Shown in pieces: positions 36,999-51,100 of a DNA stretch of 64,000 nt (position 1 is its first letter; each line of letters begins with the position of its first letter). Below the pieces are notes generated by a model. The model did not search any database. It was not told the DNA's origin and saw only the letters and a list, made by a program, of their open reading frames with translations. The stretch is from Kudoa neothunni (lineage: Eukaryota > Cnidaria): NCBI GenBank assembly GCA_964304625.1, contig OZ199838.1:4898001-4962000 (forward strand), written 5' to 3'. The position numbers and the translations under genes were made by a program.

Positions 36999-39900
36999 TG
37001 TAAAACATAAAATTTACGTTATTTCTTCCATTAAAATGACATTTACATTTTATTCTATCCATAAGATTACTTTATCTGTGTTACATTAGCGTAACTCAGA
37101 TTATTTATCAAATATTTGTCCCGTTAATTCTAATCCCAACTTAAGCTAATTCATTATTATGTAAAACAACCTAAACTATCATTTATCTGAAATTTAAATA
37201 AATTTATTTATAAATGGGGAATACTTTTACAATTTAAATCCTTAATTTACAATTGTATTGCAAATATAATACAATATACAACAAGAATGGATTATTTATT
37301 TTCTGGAGGAGTATATAACAATACCAAAATAGACTGATTCTTGAAACAATATTGAGCACTTAATACAAGATAATGATTTCAACATCTTTTCTTCATTATT
37401 TTGTAATAAATTCGGTTCGAATGAATCATATTTTTGGACTATATACTGTTTCGTCAAAATTTTTCTGTTGGCGGTAGTCCTCTCGCACGAAGTACTCAAC
37501 TAAATTGGTACTACTACCAAAAAAATGCATAATTTGTTATCTTCCATATAATTTTAGATATTTTAGGAAACTTATAGAAAACATTTAGGTTATTAAAATA
37601 TAATCGGAAATATTTTCAACCATTTAAACATGGTCTTTAATGATTGCGATATAAATAGGAGTATGAACTGAAAAAATGTCCTACTAAGCAACAAATATAT
37701 CGATATGCCGCAAGAGAATGGATGTATTAACCCGGTATCCTACAATCTTTTTTAGTCTTGAACCGAATTTTTTCAAAAAAACTGCTGGTGACACATGTAA
37801 TTATTATAAATCGTAGCTATAATTAAACATCCACAAATTCAGAATTATTGTATATTAAAATAATAATTTATACAATTATATATACAATAAAATATCGTTA
37901 ATAAAATCATCAAAGTGTTTTTAATTTAATTCTTAATATTTATTTTCTATTAATGATGCAAATGATTCGGTTATATTGTTGTTAGACGTTTTCAAGCCTT
38001 AATCTTTATTTTTAGGCAATGTCATTGCATCACCAAAAATGCCCTTTATCGATTCATCGCTCGCTCATTCTTGTCATTAATATCATTATCTCTTATATGA
38101 AGTTAAATTTTAATAAATGATTATCCATAACTGTATGATTATTTATCTGTTAATTTTTAAATCTTTACGAAAAGGTGTAATCAATAATTGATTGGAAATA
38201 ACAAGTATTTGTTAACTTAATTCTGCCAATATCTGGTGCAATGAACATATGTAATTTTTTGGCTCATAAATTCAGCGTTATCTAATTATCTAATATAATT
38301 TATCTATAAAACTTTTTCAGTTTTATTAATTTGTAAAATATGATAAAAATTTTAGAAATATAACACTACAATTACTTTAGTCGTCAGAAAAAGGTGAATT
38401 TTAAAAGAAAATTTGATACTCTGCACATAACAAGTGAAATAAATGGAAAATATAGGATCAATTGAATGAGAACAAATATAAAGACCATAATTAATTTGTT
38501 GTATAATAATTTAATTTCATAATTAATATTAGTGTGTCATATGCTTGCAATAATACTTTATTTAAAAAAATTAAGGACCGAATAAACAATAAATTGAAGA
38601 TTTGACATGTATTATTTTAACACTGGTAAAGCTCAGAATGTTTGAACTATATTTATTTGATTTTCTCTAATGTTAAAAAAGAATTTGTCTATTGGTAACT
38701 ATTCTAACAACGCTGTTCATTTATTTCATCAATTTTAAGTAATTTTAAATTATTATTACTTACAATTTATGTATCATTTTTTTATATTTAGTTTAATTTA
38801 AAACAAATTCATCATTGATTTTAGAGATAAAATAAAATCTCTTGTGATCCATTCGCGCATTAAATTATCAACTTTAAAGAGTTTTTTCTTGAATATTAAG
38901 TAAACAACATCTTTTTATGGAATACTAATTATGTTTAATTCCTGCTTAAATGATTGTTATTGTATTCTTTACATCTATTTTATAAAATAAAACGTTTTAT
39001 TGTAAAATTTCATATTAATTACATTATTTTTAATTTGTCGATATATATAATTTTTTTTAGCAACAGCCAAATTAAAAGGACAAAATCTAAAGGAAAATTT
39101 TAATCATATATTAACGGATCTTGAATTCTATCGGATTAAAAATACAGAAATTTCTTGTATCCGAATGAGCCAAATTTTTTTATATCAATATAAATTTATT
39201 GATATTAATTTAAGAATAAACACTTATTAAAACCAAATATCTACCAAGTCACTATTCATACATATTCTAATTTTAGTTAATTAAATCATTCTATATAACA
39301 TTACTCAATAACTAATCATCGATTTCAAAAATATAAATTAGACTCTACTATAATGACAACATGGGGAAATTATTGGATATTATAAAACAAACTTATTTGA
39401 ATGATTCAAATCGTTTAATAAGTAATTTTACATCTTGATTTCTTATATAAAATTATGAACAACATATGTTAAAATTGGTTATTGCTCTACTTTTTGTTTT
39501 ATCGCTTCAATTTAATATCATAGTTCAACTAAAATTCGTTTAAATCTTTTAGTTTCATTCTTCATCTCCCTATGAAATGCATTTCTAGATGTGTCATTAA
39601 AATAACAACTATATGAAACCACAAAAACTTGGAAATTAAATATAAGATTTATAGAAACCCCAAGAAATGAGATTATTTATTATTTCGTGAGAGGCAGTAA
39701 CTGACTCCATTGGAACCCCTATTGATCGTTTCCAAGTCTTGTGATTAGAAGACTAAACCTTAATTATTTTCCTATTGGAGTTTTTTGCCATTTAATATCG
39801 AATAATAAATTATTTTAATAAATATAAACTCTAACTCGTTTTTATGTTAAAATCCGAATGTTAAACATATGTTTATAATCTGGTGTTGTTCTACACGACA

Positions 39901-40123
39901 CGGACCCACGTCCACCGCACCGTCAATAATTACAATCTATTTTTCGTGACACGGAAAACTAGCACTGGTCCACAAATGAATCATATGAATCTGGGTTGAG
40001 AAATACTGACCTAGAACAAGTTAACAAATACACTCGAAGTAGTTTACTAGGAGAATAATTTTACGCTTCACTCGTCAATAATCGGATTCATCAGCTAATT
40101 TGTTGTACATTGGAGTGGGTATA
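36999..40123. other. Long AT-rich intergenic region
   Basis: Over 3 kb with very low GC, no transposon termini and no recognisable gene. One minus-strand patch (about 37430-37530) has an ATG frame, MHFFGSSTNLVEYFVREDYR, which may be a first exon of an unidentified small gene. The part just before 40124 should hold the FAM50 promoter. Confidence 0.4.
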
Positions 40124-41495
40124 ATGGCATCCTATCAAGGTGGATCTAAAGACACACTCCGAGCTTATGCTTTAATAAAGCAACGAGAAAAGGAGAAGGA
40201 AGAGATTCAAAAGCGTAAAGAAGTGATAACAAAAGTACTGGATTAATTAAGCTGCACGAAAATATTTGAATATTTCGATAGAATTTACAGCTGACTGGAA
40301 TGAATAATAAATTCGTTGCCTACACAGAAACATTGGAAGATGAGCTGAGATCTAATATAGTTGGTAAGAATTCTCTAAAATCTGTTTCTATGACCCTATT
40401 GACGTATGTTAGGGCTCGTAACATTGGACGAAATGAGAGAGCGACAAGAACGTCTAATTAAAGAAAAGGAAATTAAAATTATAACTGAGACATTAAAGCT
40501 AGATTCGGATGCTATCGACGATTCAAATTCTGCAACCAAAAGGTCATCGCCATCTGGCGCCACCACCAAAAGTGTTCCTCACAAAAAGCACATGCTTTCA
40601 TTTGTGATGGATGATGATTTTTCGGATGAAGAACACAATACTGCCGCAGTAATTGATAAGAAAACAGAAAAATCGAGTTCGTCACAAAATATAACCAAAA
40701 AAATAAGCAAAAATCCAGAAGCTTGACATTAGTTATCTACCCGATAAAGATCGTGTTGTATGGATTTGGTTTGATTAATTGGCTTATATTAAGCTATGTT
40801 ATAGCAAAAGGAACGTTTAGAACGTGAAAGACTTATCAGCGAGTGGATTGAGCTCAACAAAAAAATAAAAGGTTTTAAATTGTTGTCTCTGTTTGTGTGT
40901 GAATTCATCTAGATGAGCGTGTTCTCATTTCATACATGTATTGGGATGGATCGGGTCATAGAAAAAGTTGTTGTGTATATATACAATTCATTCTAATGTC
41001 ATCTATTACTCTAATATTTTTTTTGCTATAGGTTACTAAGGGTGCCACTATACAAGACATACTACAATTGTGTCTTGTGGATTTACAGGATGAATTTCTT
41101 GATTTGAAGAGTGTTTCGGTTGAAAAACTCATGTTTATCAAAGAAGATTTAATCATTCCTCATGTATTTGTTGCATTTTGTTATTGTTTAACAGTTGACA
41201 ATACTTTCTACCTCTAGCATTACAATGTCTATGATTTTATTGTAAGCAAATATAAAAATGATGAAAGTGGTGTACAAATTTTTAATTTTGATAACCCTAT
41301 CAATAAAAACAACCCAGATATGCCTCAAATTGAAAAGGCTGAAGTATTTTTGTTGATTTTTTATTTTAATCATAAGTCTATATTTAGGCATTACCCGCAA
41401 AAGTTTGTCTTCGCAGCTGGTACAATCGAAATAAGCACATTTATCCAGCAAGTTTATGGAAACCTTTTGACCCTGATAGATGTGCACAGTTGTAA
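40124..41495 (+). CDS. FAM50A: FAM50 (XAP5) nuclear protein
   Basis: FAM50/XAP5 is a conserved nuclear protein linked to spliceosome and chromatin function. The gene starts [15 protein letters not shown], with a basic/acidic coiled region ([14 protein letters not shown]), then [21 protein letters not shown] low-complexity Ser-rich linker follows, then [13 protein letters not shown] and the C-terminal XAP5 domain: [31 protein letters not shown] and [20 protein letters not shown] before TAA. About eight exons with introns of about 41-65 nt. Between KNPE and ISYLPDKDR (40720-40740) the frame shifts by one base at GAAGCTTGACATTAG with no splice site to explain it. This is a real lesion or an assembly indel. 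Every other junction is in phase. Confidence 0.93.
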
Positions 41496-42583
41496 CTTTT
41501 GTTTTGAGATGAAATTATTTCAGTGTATGTTTTTTCGGAAAAAAAAATAAATTTTTGTATCCAATTAATGTATGACTAATTGTTGAAAAACAAAATAACG
41601 TGTAACAGCTATCATAACAAATTTCATTCTTTTAACTTTTTCCATTTTATGAATATCAAATTTTTTTGTATATAAAACAATTCTACAAGATCTTATTAGG
41701 TGTATAACAAGATAAAAGAATTTGATCGTGTACAATACTTTTGATTAAAAAATCAACTTAAGTTACTGGCCTAACTGCATTCCCGTTATCGTATGGATTC
41801 TATAGAGAAATACATCAAGTAATACTTTTATAGTGACGAGTGTACAAAATGTTTAATTTTTAATTTTACGGAGAATGCTTAATATTTTTCATTGAATCGT
41901 ATTAAATAGGGGGTAGGGCAGGACTCTGAGAAGCGTTTCACATTGTCCCTAAAGGGCATATTAGGTTATTATTGAATAAATATCTTATGTCATTTAAATT
42001 CAACTGATATATAAAGAATATTTCATATTTTTGTCTACCACAAGAATTTAATTATTCATTAACGATTTTTCACTAAAATTAATCCTAATTAAAAACATAA
42101 AAGTTAGAGCTTATGTCCATGCAATATATTCATCCTAATTGATTTTTGTTCATTAAATAACAGCTTTGTTCTCTAAAATCATTATCTTATAATTATTGTT
42201 GTTATTAGTATTATTAAAGTTTTGAAGCAGAATCGAAGTTAATCAAATGATTGATATCTTTGGAGATACTACTAAGGTTAAATTCGAACAAAATCTATGT
42301 GGTCCACTTTCAAATAATAATAAAGAAAATCTTAAAATATATCTATGATAACAAATTAATGATTAAAAAAACTAATTCATTTTATTTTTATTTCAACGTG
42401 TAAAATTAATATATTATCGTTGATACCGTCGAACATGGATTTTGCGTAATTTCACAAGTTTATTGAAATATAACGTATATCTTAGATTTTTTAATTAAAC
42501 ATTGCGTATATACTATTTAAATAGACGTTAACAAAGCAAGCTAAGATAAAAAGTTGTTACTAACAAAGTAAAAATTTAAGATA
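41496..42583. other. Spacer 3' of FAM50
   Basis: AT-rich DNA with several AATAAA-like motifs near its start. No gene or repeat was recognised before the Tigger-like element. Confidence 0.4.
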
Positions 42584-44278
42584 TTGCGCTAAAACTAAAA
42601 TCTCTCTATTGCGTAACATTTTGTTTAGTTTAATCCCAGCTTAATCTTCTTTTCGAATTCTGCGAAACAAAAATGGCAAAGAACCAGCGAACGGTGGCTG
42701 AAAAAATTGAAATTATCCAATACTATAATTCAATTAAATCTCTTAAAGGAGCAAAAGCAATGACTGTTAAATATTTCAAGCTATCTAGTAATATAAAATT
42801 ATCTAACCCCATTAAAGTATATTTGCAGGGCACTTTAAATTTGATAGGATTTTAGCTGCTCAAAATTATATTATTAATTCTACTGTTTCAGCTACAAGAA
42901 AAATAATGAAAGAAGGCAAATACAGGGAGTTGGACAATTTGCTCTATGCGTGGATCACTAAAATGCGAAATCAGAAGATTGTCCTAGCATACTTAACTGT
43001 TTAAAAGGCCAAAAGTATCGCTAAATCTATAGGGCTTGATGGGTTTGCCGGTAGTAATAGTTGGTTCGTGGGATTTAAAAATAGATACTGTATTCATTAT
43101 AAAAAATTGCACGGTGGAGCCAGCAGTGTGAATAATCAAACTGTACTGGATTTTTTGGTTAAATTTCCAGAAATCTCACTAGGATACAAAAAATGCAACA
43201 TAATAAATATGGATAAAACGTCTCTTTTTTATGAACAGTTACTCTGACACACGTATACTCTAAATGACGAATTCGACGTAAAAGGAATGAAACAATCCAA
43301 GAAAAGGGTTACCGTTCTTGTATCTACGTCTTTAACAGGAGAAAAATTCCCCCTTATTGTAATAGGGAAGTATTAAAAATCCAAGTGTTTTAATAAATCA
43401 GAGCCACTTCCTTTGAAATATTATGCACAAAAAATGCTTGGATGTCTTCTGGAATTTTTTATGATGTCCTTAAATCCTATGATAAAAAATTCCAAGAGGG
43501 AAAGAGGAAAGTTCTAATATTATTGGATCAGTGCCCTGTGCATCCACAAAATCTTCATGAATTTGAAAATGTTAAACTGGTATTTTTACCTAAAAACACC
43601 GCAAGTGTACTACAACCAATGGACCTTGGTGTCATACGCAGTTTAAAACGCCAGTACCGTAAAATTTTGACAACCTATCAATTATCTGAAGACAACAATT
43701 CAGACTTAATTAAGTATACCGTTTTGGAATGTATAAAAACTTTGAAGCAGGCATGGGAAAAGGTATCTTCGACTACCATTCAAAATTGTTTCAGAAAATC
43801 TAGATTTTTCGAGCATTGTAATTCCATCCTTTGTAACCCTGAATTAAAAATTATTAGATGGTAAAAATTTTGTCACACTTTTACATTGTTCATCAACCTT
43901 ATTTTTTAGATAAAAAATTTGACGAAATCAACAACATTGAAGAGGAGAAAAAGATAGATTTTCCTGAAACGCACAAAACCGATAAATTTAAAGAGAATGT
44001 CGACCCGGATTTTGTAAAAGATGGAACGCTTGTGTCAACTTTGGAACTTAAACAAGCGATCAATTTAATCAGAAAAGCTTTTATGCAAGAAAACCCAAAA
44101 GCATTATTTTCAGCGCATCCAGTTATGGATCCCATATCTTAAATAATTAAAAAAGGCATAAACAGAAGGAAATTACTAGTCATTTTAAACAAAAATAAAT
44201 TTTTGTTCTTATACATAACGCGCATGCGCCGATACCATATATTGCGTAATTTTTTTCCATTCCCAAAAAATTACGCAA
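42584..44278 (+). mobile_element. Tigger/pogo-like element with decayed CENP-B-type transposase
   Basis: TA flanks (42582-42583 and 44279-44280) and short inverted ends TTGCGC/TTGCGTAA. Each end has a second inner copy of ATTGCGTAA. The transposase reads on the plus strand as an N-terminal HTH (MAKNQRTVAEKIEIIQYYNS), the CENP-B-like second HTH (LLYAWITKMRNQKI, GSNSWFVGFKNR), the first catalytic Asp (IINMDKTSLFYEQ), STSLTGEKFPLIVIG, the second Asp (LILLDQCPVHPQN), and the third in LQPMDLGVIRSLKRQYRK. The tail runs to PVMDPIS at 44140. Several stops and at least two frame changes interrupt it. The 1.7-kb length is close to a full pogo/Tigger element. Confidence 0.88.
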
Positions 44279-46493
44279 TATCCAGGTTCGACTATAGTTT
44301 GTTACACCACACGTTTAACGTAACTGTATTGCTTCTCGAATGAGCTCAAAAATTAAATTTCATGTTTTTGTACGGCTTTCTACCACTAAAATTTATATTT
44401 GAATAGCTGTATCATTACAAGAATCTAAATTTTTGAAAATATCAAGGCCTTACTAGTTACATTCCAAAAAATTGGATTTTTCTTATTATTTCTACTAATA
44501 TTAACATTTTTATAGGAAATTACTAGAAAATATTAGCTATATTCGTTGCTTCCATCAGTAATCCAATGTAGTTAACGAACTAGGCTAGCCCCTCTGAACT
44601 TAAAATCTAACTCGCAGCCCTCATTTTATGATGAGGCGATTTGCACTAAAATAAACTTTATAGACCAATTCAAAATAACAGTGAAAAAATAATTACAAAT
44701 TAAGTATAGATGATTCGGTTGCAATTGAATATTTTATTTTAAACCATGTTTACATCAGAGAATTGGAAATTTTTTTTCTGTTTATGCCGCAAAAATCCTG
44801 GGCGCACTTTTTGGACAAGATTAATTTTCCTCAGCGAGTACTCACATGTTCGAATATAAAATATCAGATTGCACAGCTTGGGTAACGATTTAATTCTTAT
44901 TTGGATACCAGATGACACCATATTTGGCCACGACCTAAGTGATATGATTCTGAGCATTTCTCTGTACATGAGTGCATAGGAAGGTAACGAACCATCATCG
45001 ACCAGAATCTGCTAAATCCTATCATAAACTCCTACAATATTAACTACCTTGATATTTTAAAAGTCTAAGTCCAATGGGGCACATCGTACATCCGGCCCCT
45101 TCAGGGATGTTGTCTCTGAGGTGATTTTTATAAATTATCGTAAATTTAAACTAATTTAGAGCTTAAATTATCAACAAATGTATTGCGTACAATTTGTTAA
45201 TATCATTAAGTTGACATTACTGCAAATATTTCAATCACTCATTCTGAATAATAGATTTTAAGTGGTTTATTATTTGAATCACAATTGTTCCTACACACTA
45301 TAGGAAGTGATTGAAAAGCGTAGACTCTCATTTATAGTCGTTTAAGCGTTCAAAAAATGAAAATGTTGGATTAATTTTAAAAATTCTCTCTTCACTATGT
45401 CATGGTGAAATTCCGTCCCATCGAGTTATGAAGCACTAATTTAAGAGTTCTGGTAAGGTGAAAATTGTTCCATGTACTAGCTGTTATAGCTATTAATTAT
45501 GTATAGAAAGATTCGTCCGACCATAATTAAACATATGGAGGACTCACATAGGAAATGATGGAATTCGTTACGAAGGATTCTTTTGTTAAAGGTTACTCCC
45601 AACAAATTTAAATGCAAAAGTCTGAACCCCCTCCCCCAAATTAAAAAATTTTTATCCAACCCAACACAACAGAACCCGTTAGAATTATTTCCTGTTCACC
45701 ACCATTTTTACTCTTAATTCGATCAAATCCCCCATCAACTTGATAACCACAATAATATAAGTGTGAGAAACGCAATATTCAATCAAGAACTAGAATTTAA
45801 ACTTTAAACTCTCATTTTTTTAACAATTTAAAAATACAAAGATGGACCAGTGATAACAAGAGCACGATGAAATATTATAAAGAGTTTTATGGTTTGCACT
45901 ATTCAGAACCAATCTCTCAAACCTATATTTGAAGATCATACAAAATTTTCTACACTTATTTGGATTTTAAGATAGTTACTTTATAAAAATGGATAAAATA
46001 ATTAATAATATATTGGCGCATGCACATACGCATATAAATCGAGATGTCGACAATATTTAGAAAGTAATTTCTCCAAAATTTAATTCGGTAGCTCAGACGA
46101 TTATTTAAGATCCTCTGTTTTCAAGAATTACGAAAATTGATTTTTATTCTCTTGGATGGTAATATGGGAGTTAAATGTCACCAATGAAATTTGCACATGA
46201 TGTAACAAATTTTATGGGATACTTACCCATCCCAAAGAACTTCATTACTTTGAACCCTAATGAACTTTATAATTAAATAATCAATCACCTACGCTATTGA
46301 TCTTCTAGTAATAAAATAGAAACCACGATTAATCGATTTGCAACAAAACTTCACTTCACCCCCTACAATATAGCGATAAGCACTATCAAGCAGTTATATA
46401 TACTTATATTATTTTGAAAATTGTGCAAAAATCGTTTTAAAATAAAGCAATAACGCACATTAAACAAAACAACAAATTGTCGTTAATAGTCGT
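44279..46493. other. Spacer between Tigger element and RABL3
   Basis: AT-rich DNA with a few GC-balanced patches (44570-44640 and 45060-45130). Minus-strand open frames at 44739-44969 and 45477-45659 are not recognised and show no clear splice partners. Confidence 0.4.
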
Positions 46494-47141
46494 ATGAGTT
46501 TGATTGGAACCATGGAGGATTTAGCAAAAATTGCAATTGTTGGAAATTGCAGTAAGTTAATGATAGATTTAATCATAAAATTAAATAATATATTTTGAAG
46601 CGGTAGGGAAGACATCATTAGTAAAACATTTTTGTACAGGGCATCCTTCCAAAAATACGGAACCTACTATAGGTTGTGATATTGAAGTGTTGGTATGGAT
46701 GTTGGATTGATTTATAGATTTTTATTCAATTTAGATGTACGAATATAAGCCATCTAATGGATTGCCAAAAAACTTTTTTATTGAGATCCACGATGTTAGT
46801 GGCTCAGATGATTTTTCCAGCTGCTATCATTTGTATTTGAAGAACATTGACGGAATTATTTTGGTACATGATCTCACCAACCAAAAATCCACAGCAAGTC
46901 TTAGCAGATGGCTTTGGTTGGTGTTAGAACAATGTTCATCACCTCTCCTTAGAATCCATTCGCTTGGGTGGGATTTAATTGATTAAAAAATTATAAACCG
47001 AGCATCGCATATTTAGAGAGGAATCGCTTCTCTCAACAAAAGTAGATTTTCCCGTTCTTATTGTTGGCACTAAGCAGGTATTTGAGTCGGTCAATACGAT
47101 CGTCGAATTTCGCGTATAAGTTGATTGAGGCTATTCTCCCG
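46494..47141 (+). CDS. RABL3: RABL3-like small GTPase (C-terminus unresolved)
   Basis: RABL3 is an atypical Rab-like GTPase. Exons 46494-46551, 46601-46692, 46735-46967, 47017-47077 and 47121-47141 join in phase through introns of 42-49 nt. The start is MSLIGTMEDLAKIAIVGNC. The P-loop is GNCTVGKTS, switch I region TEPTIGCDIEVL, and the G3 region IEIHDVSGS, where the usual DxxG is DVSG. NIDGIILVHDLTNQKS is nearly the human RABL3 string and PVLIVGTKQ marks the G4 region. The sequence after LIEAILP could not be followed with confidence. The end of the gene lies somewhere before about 47360, and the last helix is missing from this call. The gene is convergent with FAN1. Confidence 0.85.
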
Positions 47142-48106
47142 GTAAAATTTAATATCGGAATATGTGCGCAATCGCCTGAATTATTTTTTATTAGTGTAAT
47201 ATTCATAGTTAGATTAGCCACAATGTTTTATAATTCCAATCCCAATCCGCCTGGTTATCAATTGCCATTTACCATGCTACTTCTAGTTCGTGTTGAAATA
47301 AGACTCCTTCATGATATTGAATTTATTAAAAATCCCTCTAATTATTGTATTTTTTAAATAATCTTGAATTTAATAAATAATTAAAAACTTGATATAGCGA
47401 AATGTATCTATATTGGATCTTATTTTCGATTTATGAAAAATTCTTATTCAGGCGGGCAGATATAGATAAGAATGTTTTTGTCTATAAAATTATGTATAAG
47501 GCCATATGTACACAATTTTAGCAATCAATGTATAAAATCAACAAAATATTTTAATATTAATTAAGAATTTTATTATCTACTCAGAATTTATAAACCGAAA
47601 CTCACAAAGTAAAAATATTCTATTCCTAGTCCAACTTCTTTAGTAATAAGGCCTAACCTATTATTAACTTTACATTAAAAACTCTCTTGACTTGGTTTAA
47701 TTTTAAGTGTAGCTTTTATATACAAATAAAAACTATAATAAAAAAAGATCATATAACATTTTAAAATCTAGCTTTTTCTAGTTGTTGTCTGTGGGGATAG
47801 CCATTTCAACCGATACTCTTAATTTTTGCCGATCATGCTACATAATCATTTAGGATTTGAATCCAAATTGGGTCGACAAAAAACACTATATCGAACAAAT
47901 TCAATTTCAATACAACTGCCAATCAATAAAAATAGTAATTGTTTTATTGTATTTAAATCTATGTGCCATTCTTGTAGAATACTCAAAGTGAATCAGCATC
48001 ATTTATTCGACCTCACACGAAATCAGGAAAAGTGTTTGATGATTTTTTTGGTGCAGTCATCAGTCACAAACTCAAATCGAATTGATTTTTTATTATATAA
48101 ATTTTT
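47142..48106. other. RABL3/FAN1 convergent 3' region
   Basis: Contains the unresolved RABL3 3' exon(s) and the FAN1 3' flank. A plus-strand frame at 47826-48080 (with MCHSCRILKVNQHH) was not recognised. Confidence 0.4.
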
Positions 48107-51100
48107 TTACTGTTTATTCACATTACACACTTCTACATCGGCGCCAAGTTTTAACAAATCGTCAATCCAAACAACTTGTTTATGTGAAAGTTTATCGTTG
48201 GTGCTTTTCACTTCAATTATCTATGGGAAATAAAAAAAACAATTATTGTAGCATACTTTGTGGGATTTTTCCACTGTGTTCCACAACAACAGATCAGGCA
48301 AACCACTAGCGCGACATTTGTAATCGGTAGAAAATATTTTACAAATTCCAGTCAGCAACTTTCTCCCCCAACTATCTACAATATCGATTGGGCTCTTCCA
48401 ATCGTCGAAAAGTTCCCAATTGACAAAAGGTTGTGTTACGCCGTGATATTTAGTCCATGTGTCTGCTATCGAAGTGAATAGCTCCTTAATATTTTTTAAA
48501 TAGAATTCGGAAAACAAAAACCTGTGTATAAATATGTGTGAGTACCGTTGTTTGGCAGTTTTCAATCCAAAATAGTCTTGAATCAATAAGTTCTCTCCGA
48601 TTTTGATAAAAGATATCGGTGTAGAGGTCCAACGGAAATAGCTAGTAAATAAAATTACAAATCACAATCAGCACGAGAATGCAAAATACTTGAAATGGAG
48701 ATATAAAGACGCCATCAACATCATTACAAAATATAATCTCCCAAAATAATAAACCCCAAATAGAAATGTATGGCGAACTTTCCGCATGCATTCCATATTG
48801 AAATTTTTCATTATTACAATAATAATCTAACGCATAAGACTCGACTGAAACAATTTCCACCGACGGCAGCTGCAAATCATTTTCCCTGTTAAATTTTAAA
48901 TATTTTCCGCGTGAGATTGCCGACTTGGTTTTCTTGTTATCAGAGTCAGTAGTTGATGTTGATGATGCCGTCAAGTAGGATGGAAGTTCTTTGGTTTTAA
49001 TATTAGTCTATTTATTCTGTTAATCATGCAACAAACTACATTTTATACTGATGGAATCGGTAAAAAACATTGTAGATATTCATAACAATGTTGTTTGGTT
49101 TGAGTGAAATTCGCAGGAAGTGTACTGTACATTTTCTGTAGTTTTTTACTGCGAAATAGACGATCAGCTCTTCGAACTAGCAAATAGTAATCAGGTTTAG
49201 AGGTGTGTGGGTCATTCAAGCCTTTGCTAATTATCTGAATCGCCTACAAATAAGTCATTAATTGAGTATCTGCATGAATAACGTCACCAAAGGCAAATCA
49301 TTCTTCCGTTTTTCCACATTCAGAGCAAGTCGATTCCACCAATGGCCCCTCTTTCTTTTGTAATATCTTTGTTGCAATAAGAGCTTGCATGTAATCAATA
49401 GTGAATGTTCTAGTTGTTGAGTGGAGCCAAGGATTTCGGCCATTTCAGAGCCAATTTTAACAACAAATCTTTCAGGAGAAAGATTGGGAAGAAACTTGTT
49501 GTCGTTTGGACCATTATCATCCGTAAATGGCTTTTCTAACAACCAGTCTAATAGTTCCTACATACAATAATTGTTTATTTGTCAAAAGGTGCGATAATAC
49601 TTTGACACTATCAACATTTTCAATTTTTATGGTGGCATTATTCGAAAAATCCAACAACATATTTAAATTGGTATTCACGAGAGCAAAATATTTGTTGCTA
49701 GCTGTAGTTTTATTTTTCGAATCAACCAATCCGAAAAAATCAAAGAAATTTCTAGCCCATAAACAATAATCTGAAAAGTGGGTTTCATTTTTCACGAGAC
49801 TATCTCGGTCAGATGAATAATTTATCGAATAGGTTGGTAAGATCAGCAAACTATTTCTAATTTTATACAGATTATACCTATTTGTAGACATTTTGAAAGT
49901 CAGTCATTTAAAACTATAAGATAATTATAAAATACAAAGTATTTTGAGCTAAGGTTTTCAAAGTTAATTGCGGCGACTTTCTTGTTGCGAAGTAATTCGC
50001 AATGTGTGCTTTACCGTTGAAGTATATAAGTAAATCCTCAAATACTTTCACATGGCTTTCATTTAATGCAAAACATTGTCCAACAATCAGCTTGATTCTA
50101 TACATTATTATGTTCTGCTTAAATATGGTATATACAGTCAACAGGGCTTATCATTCAATGGATACACATTAAGGTTTTATTAATGCGTAATTTAACTAAT
50201 TTCTGTCATTTTTATTGTATATTTTATTTAAGGGAATCTTTTCAGAAAATGTCTAAGAGCAACGTACATAAAATATTTAACTTTAACATTTCAAAAACTT
50301 CAAAATTTTGATAAATCTCTCTATTGCGTAATTATTTTTGGGATTTTAGCTTTATAATCCTTGATGTGAACTTTTCTTCAATTCAAAATTACTAGAAATC
50401 AACAATGTATTGTAAGAAGAATTCTAACTGATCAATATTATAACTTGATTGATTCAGTTCAACGCCCAAAATTTATTACAATGGGAGACGGCTAGTAAGC
50501 GCTTTTGCTTGTTCATGCAGAATTTACCACTTGTTGAACACATTACTTAAGTTGGCAATTATAAACTTAATTAATCTGAGTTTTACGCCCGAAAAATAAT
50601 CTTCAAACAAAAATTCACCACAATATTGTAATTTGAAGGCATTGTTGGGTAATACGCATCTTTTTCCCTGAAATTAATTTTAAAATTGCGCATGGGTACT
50701 ATTTGATTTTTATGTATGGTTGACAATAACCTTCATGATATGCTTATAATAAATGAAAAATATTATTAAATAAAATAATTGGAGTAAATTTCAGAAAAAT
50801 AACAGCCACGCCATTAAAAATTTTGTTGTTTTTGTTTTTGTATTCATATTAAGTTTAAATATTATCCTATCCAAGAAATTACGAATTATAAAATTAGGTG
50901 AAAGTCAACAAGCTCTAAACATTAAAGATCAAAATAAACGATGAATTCGACAAAAAATCTACGAATGAATTCAAATATTTTAGAGTTGTTCATCAGAGGA
51001 AATTATTTTTAAACATAATGAAATTGGGAAGAAAATTATGTAAAACGTCCATGATGTTAGTTGTTGTTAAGGTTTTAAAGAACAGTGTAATCTGCGTAGA

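Noticed and set aside
37430-37530. A small minus-strand gene starting MHFFGSSTN
   Set aside because: Only one short exon with no partner or recognised family; kept as a note in the intergenic entry rather than as a gene.
49570-49620. An 18-nt intron in FAN1
   Set aside because: The phase did not fit; a 43-nt intron (49558-49600) restores both phase and family sequence.
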